Assembly: GCA_030549335.1 (NCBI GenBank)
Contig: CM060194.1
Location: 35,236,171-35,300,170 of the forward strand
DNA from: Pontederia crassipes
Lineage: Eukaryota; Streptophyta; Magnoliopsida; Commelinales; Pontederiaceae
Reading direction: 5' to 3'
Length of the DNA: 64,000 bases
This document shows positions 49,064 to 61,298 of this stretch, piece after piece. The notes under the pieces are model-generated. The model had not been told where the DNA came from and ran no database searches. It saw only the letters and a list, made by a program, of their open reading frames with translations. A program made the translations under genes and the position numbers. Position 1 is the stretch's first letter. Every line of letters begins with the position of its first letter.

Positions 49064-51226
49064 AAAAACATTTTCATCAAATTTAGAACTCTAGATCTCC
49101 CTTCTTGATGCACGTGTACGGTTGTTCGACTCGAAAAACTCTTTATGGATCTAAACTCTATCAAAAGATGTCGGACTTGTGGCCGATAGTCAGCAGACCT
49201 CATCGAAAAATGCTCATGAACTTGCGAATTTCAAGTAGGTATGAAAGATTTTAGATTCCCTTTTGGATACGAATTTTTAATGAAATAGATAAGATAAAGA
49301 ATGCAATAGCTCGATTTGTGTTCTCATATGATGCTGGTGTAGTTTTATAGAGTTTTATGCTGAACGGAATTAATTGTTAAACTTTCATAAAAATGTCATC
49401 GGAGTTCGGACAATCGAAACTCGACCTATGCAAGAAAGGACCTAATCCGAGCTCTCGACAACCTGACATGAGTCTCACCATAATATGTTTCGAATATCCT
49501 AGATCGACTCTGAATAACCCAGCCCGAGTTCAATTCCTATCTAGCCCGAGTAATCGCATGTCACCCACGAGATGATACTGTTAGCAGACCCAGCCCGAGC
49601 AACCTTGGACCCGTCCCAATTCTACTAGAGATAGGTTAAAGATAATGTACGAAGAACACGACCAAGTTTTCGAAGACAATGTCCAAACCTGACCCAAATT
49701 TTTCCCAACAAATTAGGGTTTAGGCTTACATTAATTACCCTATGGGAGGTTACCATTTTACCCTTATGATGAGTACACCATAAGTTTTGTAATTGGCTCA
49801 ATAGATAATTAAAAGATGTAAGATGTATCTTTATGTGCACATATTGTTAACAAAACATGAAAGAAGGTATGTATTAATAACCTCACTGTCCCAATAGTTT
49901 AATATTAGTATTAATAGCCCCATCACCTAAACAATAATATTGGGTCCCTTGAGATTTATAAATTAAACTCGTCCTTTTATAAACATTTTTAGTTTTGGTT
50001 TGAACCATGATGCATTAAATTTATAATAATAAAATTATTAGCAAGTACACTAGTCGTATCAAGTAATAAAGTAGAGAGTAGAGTATCGAACCCACGAGAA
50101 ACTAGTTAAATCTAATCTATCTTAATAATCTACTAGGAGAAGAAAATAATGTTATGATACGTAGATAGAAAATAAATGTGAAAAAAATAAATAATAGAAA
50201 ATAAAATAAATGGGTGTTGAGATTTAGGACTATGGATGATTAATAATGATGATTAACTAACTTGAATCACGATGATGATTGAACTATAATAATGATAAAT
50301 ATATCTAGTTCTTGAGACAGATTAGAATTACCTAAATTAATGATCTCTACACTGAGTAAATCAAATTATCTTAAATCTCATAATACTTAGGATCACAAAT
50401 GTTGAGTTAATCTTCAGTTAAGAAAAATATTAAGATCCATTAATTTGTATATCCTAAACTAACAATCATCCATGCTATGTATAAATTGATAGACTGCACA
50501 AAATCTAGCACAAATGATGAGTTACTAGATTTGTATTATGATTGCTTTAACTCTCAAGTTAAAGAACGATTTGTTAAAAATTATTAAATCTTAAAATTAA
50601 CCACCTCAAATTTGATTTGTAGTCTTATATCAGAATATAATAATTTTAGTAAAAAAACATTAAGCACAACAATCATAATCAAAAGAATAATAACTATATT
50701 AAGTCAAATCAAATCAATGGTTCATGTAGTTTTCTCAATAAAGTAAAAAATCTCTATTATATCAAAGATGGAACTATTGAAATTTGAGTAAAGAGTAAAA
50801 AATATGTAGAAGACAGAATTCTTCGCCTTCAAATCTTCAATGATCTCTGGATTGTTGTAGAGTACACGGGCTGAGTTGCTCCACAATTTCTCCCGAAAAA
50901 ATATGGAAAAAACTTTGAAATTTGTCCTCTATAATGTAACACAGCTCCCATGTCTCAAGCACTCCAAGCACCACAAGCACACATTGTTCTGTCTACCATA
51001 GCCTCTATTTATAGCCTCTAAGTGTCTCAACGATTTTAGCAAAATTTTGATTTGATTGAGAGTCTTTTTATGTGAAAACAATAAAAATTCGAAATAGACT
51101 TTGATTGGACTTTAAAATCATCCAAAACTTCTTAAAATCTGAGTAAATATATTTCCTGATGATACGTGGGACTCATGATAAAGTTTGAAATTGATCTGCA
51201 ATTAAAATTTTCAAGAAAAATAAAAA
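49064..51226. other. Segment present only in unit 1, about 2.16 kb
   Basis: Unit 2 jumps from 'ctagatct' (equivalent of 49063) to 'aaaattTCaaaatcagcc' (equivalent of about 51227-51245). No target duplication flanks the segment, and its right boundary falls inside a probable LTR, so loss from unit 2 is more likely than insertion into unit 1. Contains 'cagcccgag' phrases (49440-49620) and the R/U5-like half of the LTR below. ORFs 49393-49575 and 49625-49840 show no domain. Confidence 0.7.
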
Positions 51227-51750
51227 AAAATCTCGAAATCAGCCTTTGTAACGACATAAATATGACTTTTTACGGACCATAACGGTGATTTCACGTCCTT
51301 CACAATGTTCAAATCGGAGTAAAAGTGTGATTTTAACGCTCCGTAACATCCTGATCACAGCTCGTCATTCGGGCAAGTTGCTGGTTCAAAATTGGGCATT
51401 TTACGGGTCTTTCACAATCCTGCTATTACGGACATTACATAACTCTCACAATCCATTATATTCAACTTTCAGTCTTGATAGTTTTCACTCATTTTCAATT
51501 TTTTGCTCCGTTTTAACTTCGATATTAGCGCGATTTCCTTCGGTGACTTTGGAATTCAATTTTTTTCTTTTTTTGCAATAAAATATAGAATTTGGATAGA
51601 TTTCTATTTTTATAAAATTAAAACAAATAAGGCAATAAAATTATGCATATTATATGAATATGAATAAAAATTATGATTAAATGCATGGCTAATTATATGT
51701 TGTATTTTGCATGCATCCAACTTTCCAAAGCTTAGATATGTGTTTGTCCT
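50040..51750 (-). mobile_element. Probable Ty3/gypsy LTR region, minus orientation
   Basis: The minus strand has TATA box CTATAAATAG at 51014-51005. Toward lower coordinates it passes through a leader and ends in 'ctcgtgggttcgata...gtgtacttgc' (50100-50045), the common end motif of plant gypsy LTRs. 51230-51750 would be U3, with 'ttacggaccataacgg' phrases. The polypurine-type motif at 53709-53750 lies upstream in the same orientation, consistent with this being a 3' LTR. Exact ends not found; family inferred. Confidence 0.4.
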
Positions 51751-52434
51751 TAAACAATGTTCCAAGAAAAGCTCCAACCAAAATGGTTAATCAACACTTC
51801 CACCCTGTCACTCAACTACTCTTCTTAGCACTAACATCCATCGCCTAAGTGTCTCACGACTTTTTAATAATAACCCAGCTTTATGAAATTTCGGAGTGAA
51901 AGATATTTTTAAACTCCTCCAAATTCAGCTCTGAATAATAAAAAGATAATTTTTTAAAATAAAAATATCAATGTTGAATAAAGAAGTGTAAGTTTTTATT
52001 CATTTTTGTTATTATATTTCTTCACTTAGAAACTTTTCATCATCATTCATTTTCACTTCTTTTTCTTTTCATTTTTTTTTCACTGATTCGGTATTCATGC
52101 GCTTTTTTATATTGCACAAGGTGGTCCATGTAATTGGCCTTCGACCGACGGATCCTAAAGCAACTGCCCTTAAGTCGTCAAAAAAAAATTCTCTACGGAT
52201 CTAATTACCCGAACACACCAAGATTTCGGATAGCACCTTTTTAGGACTCCACTAGTCCTCTTTTATATATGATGATAATTTTACATGTATTTATATATTA
52301 GTAAGTTCAGCTACACTTGAATGTTCAACAAGGATTTAATCATTATCAAGGTAACAAACATAATAATATAAAAATAAGAGCATGAACATGACTTTCGTCA
52401 AACACCCATTGTTTCACTAAGCAACTTTCTGGGT

Positions 52435-53471
52435 AAATCACACGATTAATTCCCTAATTTTGTGTCATTTTCAAACCGGTCCCTCAACTTTAATTTGTAA
52501 TCAAAACGTCTTTCATCTTTTATTTTCTTGCACAATTAGTCCTCTTGATCGGTGATAGTGGATTTTCCAGTTGCCTTGCGTACGTGGCCGACACGTGAGT
52601 CATTTCTCTTTCATCCATATCATTTAAGTCATTCATATCATTTAAGTCATCCACATCATTTAATGCTACAAAATCGGATAAATTACACGGATCGTCCCTC
52701 AACTTTGAATCGATTTCTAAACGATCCCCCAACTTTAATTTATAACTAGAACGTTTCCCCAATTTTGATTTTATTGCACGATTCATCCACCGATAATAGA
52801 CAATCTCTCGATTATCTTGATGACGCAGTGTAATAAAATATAATAAAAAAATTAACTTATTGACATGGCACAATAAAAAATAATATAATATTATAAAAAT
52901 AATAATAAATAATAAACGAGCTCACGAGGGAGCGTTGATGCCCCTTGTGCGAAGCTCGCCAGAGGGCGAGCTTGGAGAGGGGGCCAACGCCCCCCGTGAC
53001 AGCACGCCAGAGGGCGAGCTTGGAGAGGGGGGTCCAGCTCACCAATGCCCTTAAATTTTTATAATATTATTTTTTATTGTATGATGTCAGCTAGTTAAAT
53101 TTTTTATTATATTTTATTATATCACGTTAGCAAGATAATCGAGACACTATCTCTTACTGGTCAAGTGGATGAATCGTGCAATAATATCAAAGTTGAGGAC
53201 CATTTAGAAATTGACTCAAAATTGGAGGATGATCCGTGTAATTTATCCAATTTTGTAGCGTCAAATGACGTGGATGACTAAAATGACATGAATGAGAGAG
53301 AAATGGTCCATGTGTCGGTCACATACGCAAGGCAATCGGGAAACTCACTATCACAGATCATGAGGACTAATCGTGCAAGAAAATCAAAGATGAATGACAT
53401 TCTGGTTACAAATTGAAGTTGAGGGACCAGTTCGAAAATGGTTCAAAGTTGGAAGACTAATCGTGTAATTT
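52435..53471. mobile_element. Foldback element with GC-rich loop, unit 1
   Basis: Long inverted arms: 52435-52860 starting 'aaatcacacgatta' and 53095-53471 ending 'taatcgtgtaattt'. Each contains 'tccctcaactttaatttg', 'cacgattagtcctc', 'gccttgcgta' and 'atcatttaagtcat' style words in mirror order. The left arm itself holds two related sub-modules. The loop (about 52915-53045) is GC-rich with a direct repeat of GCCAGAGGGCGAGCTTGGAG and a small hairpin AAGCTCGCC-AGAG-GGCGAGCTT. No transposase. The ORF at 52520-52873 is arm sequence. No target duplication found. Confidence 0.8.
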
Positions 53472-53708
53472 CTATTTGAACACAAAGGCGATAAATAATA
53501 AAATAATAATACTTCAAATTTTGTTAATTAATAGGATGTCTTTGAATAATGCTTGAAAAATAAGTAAATAGTAAGACATGAGAAAATAAGATGCAATTTT
53601 TAATTATGTAAAAAAAAATCATATGAAATGCAAGCAAATATGCAAATACAACATGAAGAGAATGTATGCCAATGCAATATAAAAAGATATACATGATGCA
53701 TGAAATTG

Positions 53709-53750
53709 CAAACTCCCCTAAGTTTGAACTCAACGTTGTCCTCAGTGTTG
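53709..53750 (-). other. Gypsy polypurine-type 3' end motif, unit 1
   Basis: The minus strand reads 'CACTGAGGACAACGTTGAG' then 'AAACTTAGGGGAGTTTG'. The layout GAGGACAAtG...AAGTTTGGGGGAG is a hallmark of the end of coding sequence and polypurine region in plant Ty3/gypsy (Tat/Athila type) elements, as I know it. Copied at 62608-62650 in unit 2. Confidence 0.5.
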
Positions 53751-54665
53751 AAAATCAAATCTTATAAGAGCATATATATGATAATGAAAAATATAGACAT
53801 AGAAATGGAAATCAAACAACCTGATTTCTCTCGAGTCCATAGATGTTGAAGTTGTACGAAGAATCCTAGTGTCTTTAGTCGATATAAGTTTGGGCATCTC
53901 TATTTCCTACTTCTCTTCAATTTCAAGGAGGCCATTTTTCTTGTATCTTTCTTTCTTCCTCTTGTTTTTTTTTTGCAATGTTGTTACGGGTCGTGAGGGG
54001 AAACTAACAATCATGATACACATAGTTGGTCATAAGGTAAAGCTCTCGGCTCGAAACAATACTCGTATCTTCTTCTTCTTCTTATATATCATGGGTCGTT
54101 ATGGTATGCTAATGACCATTTCAGTATTTTTCCCTTCTTCTCGTATATGATGCCCCGTAATATATTGATAAAGGCCTTTTTGAAGCTATCATGGGTTCTT
54201 ATGTGTGATTAAAGGTCGTGATTTGGTCATCTTCTTCCCTGTTCATCTGTAGCCTTGCTGGAGTTTAGAGATGGAAATTGATGGAGTTCGTCAGCGTTCT
54301 TCATCAATGTGTAGGGGGAAATTGTCAAGAGACTCTATCTGATCGTCGACGCAAAAGTCATCACTGGTGAGACTCTCTGATCGTCGGTAAAGGAGCGAAC
54401 ATGAAGAAGAATGGTGCGCCAGATGTGCAGGTGGTTGAGGTTGTAAATGCTTGCCAATGATTGTTGATGATCGGCGAGAGGAGATGTCGCAGTGATAAGA
54501 TTTGTCGATGTTGTTCAAAACAATCAAGGAGGCCCATCGGCTTGTTGATGGTTGCGTGCTAGTGTCGAAGAGGGAGGCCCGAGGGGGTCACTAGAGTCCT
54601 CTCCTAGTGAAGATCGCATTGGTTGGTGTGTCGCCGGAGAAGAAGATGATGTGTTGTTCGCTGGG
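53751..54665. other. Unit 1 right end, no gene recognised
   Basis: Includes a Lys/Arg-rich broken minus frame near 53870-54000 that could be the worn C-terminus of a gypsy polyprotein. A GC-richer part (54240-54660) has open frames on both strands (54291-54527 minus, 54552-54761 plus) without recognised domains. Matches 62651-63563 in unit 2. Confidence 0.4.
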
Positions 54666-54964
54666 CGATTTTTACTTAGATCTTTTCGTCAAATTTTGTT
54701 AAATTTGTTATCATTTTTTATTTATAAAAGAATTAAAATGTCCTCTCATGAATTGAAATAAATATTTTTCTTTTTGTGTTTCATTGATATTCATAAAACT
54801 TAAAATCATGAGAGGACATTTAAGTTTTTTATAAATAGATAAAAATAGAAAAATAATAGAAAAAATTTACAAATTTTGACTGAGAAATCATGATAAAATT
54901 TTGGAACGTCTAGATAATTCTGCGAAAAATCAATTACATTTTGGAAGAGATATGAAATTAACCT
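54666..54964. mobile_element. MITE copy truncated by the duplication junction
   Basis: Right 300 bp of the 43399-43784 MITE, lacking its first 86 bp because the duplicated segment started inside its left arm. The truncation marks 54665/54666 as the new junction. Confidence 0.7.
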
Positions 54965-57955
54965 TACATTATATGCTAATTTTATGCTTTACAAGTCATC
55001 TTTTTTTACTGTTCCTTTTATCTTTCTTCCACGCCGCTGTTGGACTACGTCATAGAAGACGAGAACGTCTATGGCCTCTCTCGACTGCCTTTCGCTGTCC
55101 CATGCCCCTTGTGTTCGCTTTTTTATTTCATTTTGAATGATGTATTTCTTTTCAACCTCATGAAAACCAGAAATTAAAAGATGCAAAGCTACTTTGATTT
55201 TTTTGTGTATTTTTTTTTCTTTTTGAGAATCATCGAAAGGACGAAGATAGTAGAATGGACGAAGTTCAACCGGTCTCACAAGCATCCCTTATCTCATTCT
55301 TTATGTATGTTATGTATTCCCTATCTTCATGGATCAACTCATATTTCTCCATAGAATCAAGAGTCAAGAAATTCAGTTGTTTCATTTACTATGTTTTATA
55401 AGAAGAGAAGAGTAAATGGATGGAGAAAGAACTCGACTGAAAAGCGGCGAGCAACCTGGAAGACAATAGAGGAAGATTACCATTTCCGACAATCTCCCAA
55501 CTACGAAGAAGATGATCCACAGCACTAAGGGAGAAGGAAGAACAACATCAATGATTTTATATTAAGAAAGAACAATATAATAATTTTATATTCTTAACAT
55601 TCTCATCACATTTGATATATAATCCAACTTGTCATCGTGAATTTTATCCGTAGATAATTTCCAGCTGTAGTTAATTAGTTCAAATCTACATCAATTAACA
55701 ACAGATTGTGATGAGAACAGCACCGTTGCAATGATTTACTTTAGACAATTAGTTAAGGAACATTTTAGCGAGCAGTTTCTTATAAGATTGAACGAAAGGA
55801 CAATCTAACAAAGTGACTTGTATATGCATTTTGGATATTGTTCGTGTATCACGTCTGTTGTCTTCTTCATGCATGTCTGCGTGGTGTGCTACGAGATCTC
55901 AGACGTTCAAGCATCCATGACACCACTCCACGAACTAAGATGTAGTTGTCGTGTTAAACTCATCAAGTGAGATCTCGATGCATGTCAGAATTAAACTGAT
56001 TTAGTGGACGAAAAGGCGTAAAATGATTAAGGGTCTCAAAAAAAGTGGACGAAAAGTGACACGCATTAAATCAAAGAGATTTCTTAATTTGGGACTCATC
56101 TATTATTACATTATAATAACATAATGCAAGGTCACTTCTTGTGCCCCTTAGTTGTAATCAAAGAAAAATAATGGAATTGAATTGTTTGTATATAAAGAAA
56201 TTTTTGTAGAAACTCTTGTCCCTTGTAGTAAAAGTAAAACCTGAAATTATCTCTGAAACTGATATGAAAACAAAGGAGAACACGATCATACTAGTCTACC
56301 AAATTACCTATCTTCAATTTTCATCTGTGTTTCTCCATTACATCGTAAAATTTTCCACCATAATGCAGAAATATGCATATATAAAGTGTCTTTTTTTTCC
56401 AATTTCTTTTTTGTTAGTATAGGTACTCGTTTCAAATTTTTTGCTCGCAATATTCAAAGATTGGGCTAACAACTAATTTATTTCCAACACATGGGCAAAC
56501 AAATTCTTAGGGCATGACGCCGAATTAAGTCGTTGAGATATCACATCCTCGTAACTTCTTTGATATCTACAAGTTTCCTGGAGACGTTGCTGTCGATGCA
56601 TATAATATAAAGACGTAGCACGCGTGCATACGACTTTGCTGCATGCTTTTGTTTCCTTCTTCGTTTTATGGATGACAGCTTTCTTCCATTACTTGCATAT
56701 GAAGCACATTTCTTTATCGATTAATTAATTGTTTTAGACTCGTGTTTATAAATCTTTCCTACTGCGCAGGAAAAAAAAAAGCTTAGTGACTAGTGTGCAA
56801 TCATGGATTATGTTAGTAATATACATGTAGCATCAATGTACAAAAGACCCACATCGATTCTTAACAAAGTTTGAAAAATAATCCGTGTGATTTTTCTTTT
56901 CGCTTTTAACTATGAGCTTTAATCTGGACATTAATCAATACTTAAATACACAAACATGTGACTTCTATTTTTAATTGATTATAAATTAACATGAGTCATA
57001 GTCGCAACGCATACAAAGATGGAATTTTGATGCATGTGTGCATGAATTCTTATAGGAAAAGAGGAAGTCTTTCACATTATAAGATTAGCTGTACGAGTGA
57101 TGATTATCCAATTCGTAGGGTAATGCATTGGTATTATCTGCATTTTTAGCTAATTACGTTACGGCTCACCAAATTCAAAGTACTTGGTCTTTTTAGACTT
57201 TTTCTTGCCTCCTTTCCATTGAGCATATTCCTGGTATAAATTATATTTTTTTCGTTAGATGAGAAACTTTTGACGAGAATTGGAATTACGTACCCTTGAT
57301 ATAGACAATTTGAACTAGTTAAGATTCAATATCCACCGCTTCATAATTTTAGTTGGACTGACATTTTTAATCACTCATCAGTCGTCATTTTGTTTGAAAA
57401 AATCAAAGCTAGATTGTTAGCTAATCGCATTTTGTCATTATCTTAGAGCAAGCCGAGAAATTCTATTCTAAACTTCAATAGTTATAAGCTAAACATGATT
57501 GCACACGGCTTGATCAGTTGTAGATAATTAGCTAGTCAGTGACTTGAATATATGCAAAATTGATCTCATAATCTAGTCTCCATAAGCATATTAGAGAAAG
57601 CTACATATGCACATTTTTTCTGTGAAAAACTTAACATTAACAATTAGTTAGGATTGTTAGACCTTGAATATCAAAGTTGATTGAAAGTATTATAATAACC
57701 TAGTTAGGTTGAGAAACATTGCAATCTGAACGCAAATATTCAAAGTCATTCCATCGTTTTGATGTGCTAATTAAGGTCTGAGTTTTCCTTGTTTAGAAAC
57801 ATCATCTAAAAGTTAAAACAACAAGACTAACTTTTTTTTCGAATAATCTTAGTAAAAATCTTAAGTCAAAGCTTAAAGTATAGTAAAAATAGTCAGTCAT
57901 TTTTATCAATATTCCACGTTATATTTGTCCATTTATCCACTTATTTCAGGTCATG

Positions 57956-57996
<41 letters not shown>

Positions 57997-59000
57997 CCTG
58001 AACTAGTTACATCATTTTGTTGTATTAAAATCAAGGATTGAACTTCTTGCCATATAAAACAAGAAAAACCGAGGAAATAGGAATAATATTTGATTTTTCT
58101 TTTTTGTAAATACTGTAAACAAAGTCTTCTATTAACAGATGCATGCAGTTCCGAATTTTGTCCATTATAATTTATTAATGGACGGTATTGTTTTGCTTGA
58201 TAATTCAATATTTAAAAAACAATAAAGAAATAAACGTAGTCCAAGCTTCTACTGACTCTTATCTTCGACCAATCAAATCTCTACACGCAGACAACGCTAG
58301 CTGCATGCGAGTACCGTCATCACTCTGCAGAAAATAAAATGTGGAATGGTTCAAAACATATACTTTTTCCCTTGTACTTCTTATTGAGGAAGATGAATGG
58401 ACACGCTAATTACTTTGAATCCATTAGTAGTAGAAAGACCTCTCTGCCAAAACTAACTTCAATTTGAACGAGGACATCACGAATCTTTCACATAACAACA
58501 TGATACCTCTTGTAAAAAGGAATAGTTTATCCTCACCCATACTCTCAAATCGTAACCCCCGGTCACTAGCATTAAACGTAATAAATTATATATGCATGCG
58601 AGATCAGTCATCATCTCTAATGGAAAATAGTTGGGATCATAAATTCATGTAAAAGATTAAGAAAAAAAAGATGTTGACACTTGAAATATCCCTTGTTTTC
58701 AAGGTTCAATATTTTGACTCTATATTGGCCTCCAATACGCATCCGTACTTGCAACTATCTGCAAAGACAGCAATGCATGTGTGATAAGCTATTACAAAAA
58801 TAATACACGCGGATCAGTTATGTGTGTGTTACAGAATAAATCATACTAAGTCGTTTATATCCTTAGTTATACATTATTGACCATATAACATATTCTGAAT
58901 AAGTCTCCAAGAGATAGACATAAATATATTCAAGGACGGAGTCAGAGAATTTCTGGGTCTTCACCATTTGATTTTATTTATATATAACACAAACAGGAGA

Positions 59001-59047
<47 letters not shown>

Positions 59048-61298
59048 AGCTAATGTGTTAATTGTGGATTCCCAGTCCAAATTAAGGCAGTTTTCCACGT
59101 GTGGTAGGTGGATCCCAATAACATTAATAGTAGCATATAACACGACCTAATTAATCAGCGTGGTAAGACTGTCTTGATTGATGGCCTCAATTGAATGGGT
59201 TAGGAACATTATTTAATTTATCCATATAACAAAATATTAAGTTTATGCTATTTTTAAAATGAAGCATGAATTAAAATGCCAAGCTAGAAGGACGGGCATT
59301 GTGGAAAATCAAGGGCTACGTAAAGTGACTCAATAGAAAACTAATTATCACAAGGGATAGAGATTTCTTAACTAATTAAGGTACCTATGAAGTTAATTAA
59401 AAATTAATTAGCATATACTTCTTTGTATAATTAAAATATATTTAGTGGTGGCTTTGAAAACTATATACATGGCAGGCAATCTTGTCTGCAACTAAAACTA
59501 GGTTCAAGACAAGTAAATTTCAGTCGTACTCTAACTTTATTCTTTTTTTAATTTTGTTCACAAATATTACTTATCCTGTTTTTTTAATTTTTTTCTCAAA
59601 ATTTACTTTATAACAGAAAGGGCAAAGGTCCTTTTTCCTTGCGATAGTCGATTTTTCGATAATCCAATCTACGTGAATATCACATGTTATTTTTCTCTAT
59701 CTTTTACATGTACTCCGATTAATGTGGCACAATAACAAATAATAAAATATAAAGGAATATTATAAAATAAATAAAAATAAAGGAATAATTTTTTTTGCGA
59801 CAACCATGATAAATTAAAAATAAAGAAATAGAAAGAAGCCTGTTGGAGCTATTGATGGAGGAGGATCTTCGTTTTGAAATCCATGGACCCAGAAAAGCCA
59901 CGCAACTAGAAATCCTTTTTAAAATTAAAGGATAAAAGAAGTCAGCAGATAAGAATTGGATTAAAGATAAATAAAAGAGATTAAAAATAGAATTCAGAAG
60001 TTGAGTTGGGGTGGGTTACAACTTAATTTTGGATTAACTAAACTAATTATCTCAAAACTAATTTCATCCCCTATAAATAGAACACCCTACCCGTACTAGG
60101 CTTCCTTTATCTAGATCTCAAAATTTCAAAATCAGCCTTTGTAACGGCCTAAATATGACTTTTTACGGACCATAACGGTGATTTCACGTCCTTCACAATG
60201 TTCAAATCGAAGTAAAAGTGTGATTTTAACGCTCCGTAACATCCTGATCACAGCTCGTAATTCGAGCAAGTTTCTGGTTCAAAATTGGGCATTTTACGGG
60301 TCTTTCACAATCCTGCTATTACGGACGTTACATAACTCTCACAATCCATTATATTCAACTTTCAGTCTTGATGGTTTTCACTCATTTTCAATTTTTTGCT
60401 CTGTTTTAACTTCGATATGAGCGCGATTTCCTCCGATGACTTTGGAATTCAATTTTTTTCTTTTTTTGCAATAAAATATAGAATTTGGATATTTCTATTT
60501 TTATAAAATTAAAACAAATAAGGCAATAAAATTATGCATGTTATATGAATATAAATAAAAAATGTGATTAAATGCATGGCTAATTATATGTTGTATTTTG
60601 CATGCATCCAACTTTTCAAAGCTTAGATATGTGCTTGTCCTTAAACAATGTTTCAAGAAAAGCTCCAACCCTGTCACTCAACTACTCTTCTTAGCACTAA
60701 CATCCATCGCCTAAGTGTCTCACGACTTTTTAATAATAACTCAGCTTTATGAAATTTCGGAGTGAAAGATATTTTTAAACACCTCCAAATTCAGCTCTGA
60801 ATAATAAAAAGATAATTTTTTAAAATAAAAATATCAATGTTGAATAAAGAAGTGTAAGTTTTTATTCATTTTTGCTATTATATTTCTTCACTTAGAAACT
60901 TTTCATCATCATTCATTTTCACTTCTTTTTCTTTTCATTTTTTTTCACTAATTCAGTATTCATGCGCTTTTTTATATTGCACAAGGTGGTCCATGTAATT
61001 GGCTTTCGACCGACGGATCCTAAAGCAACTGCCCTTAAGTCGTCAAAAAAAATTCTCTACGGATCTAATTACCCGAACACACCAAAATTTCGGATAACAC
61101 CTTTTTAGGGCTCCACTAGTCCTCTTTTATATATGATGATAATTTTACATGTATTTATATATTAGTAAGTTCAGCTACACTTGAATGTTCAACAAGGATT
61201 TAATCATTATCAAGGTAACAAACATAATAATATAAAAATAAGAGCATGAACATGACTTTCGTCAAACACCCATAGTTTCACTAAGCAACTTTCTGGGT
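54965..61298. other. Unit 2 left and middle part: non-coding DNA
   Basis: Copy of unit 1 sequence without recognised genes; see the unit 1 entries. The deletion joint is at about 60118-60125. The TATA decamer at 60071-60080 is now followed within 50 bp by the U3-like half of the gypsy LTR. Confidence 0.6.

Larger units (their letters stand above)
43485..54665. repeat. Tandem segmental duplication, unit 1 (11.2 kb)
   Basis: Nearly identical to 54666-63567 over its whole length apart from two segments missing in unit 2; for example the 79-codon frame at 43721-43960 is identical at 54901-55140. Starts at CGAT (43485-43488). Contains most of a MITE, non-coding DNA, a unit-1-only segment (49064-51226), a gypsy-like LTR region, a foldback element and a gypsy 3'-end motif. 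No supported host gene. Confidence 0.95.

Noticed and set aside
50040-50560. Insertion of a whole element into unit 1 as the source of the 2.16-kb difference
   Set aside because: No target duplication or terminal repeats at 49064 and 51226, and the right boundary falls inside LTR-like sequence shared with unit 2; deletion from unit 2 is simpler.
43721-55285. 79-codon plus and 98-codon minus ORFs conserved in both duplication units
   Set aside because: Conservation follows from recent DNA duplication, not selection; no domain, promoter or codon signal supports a gene.
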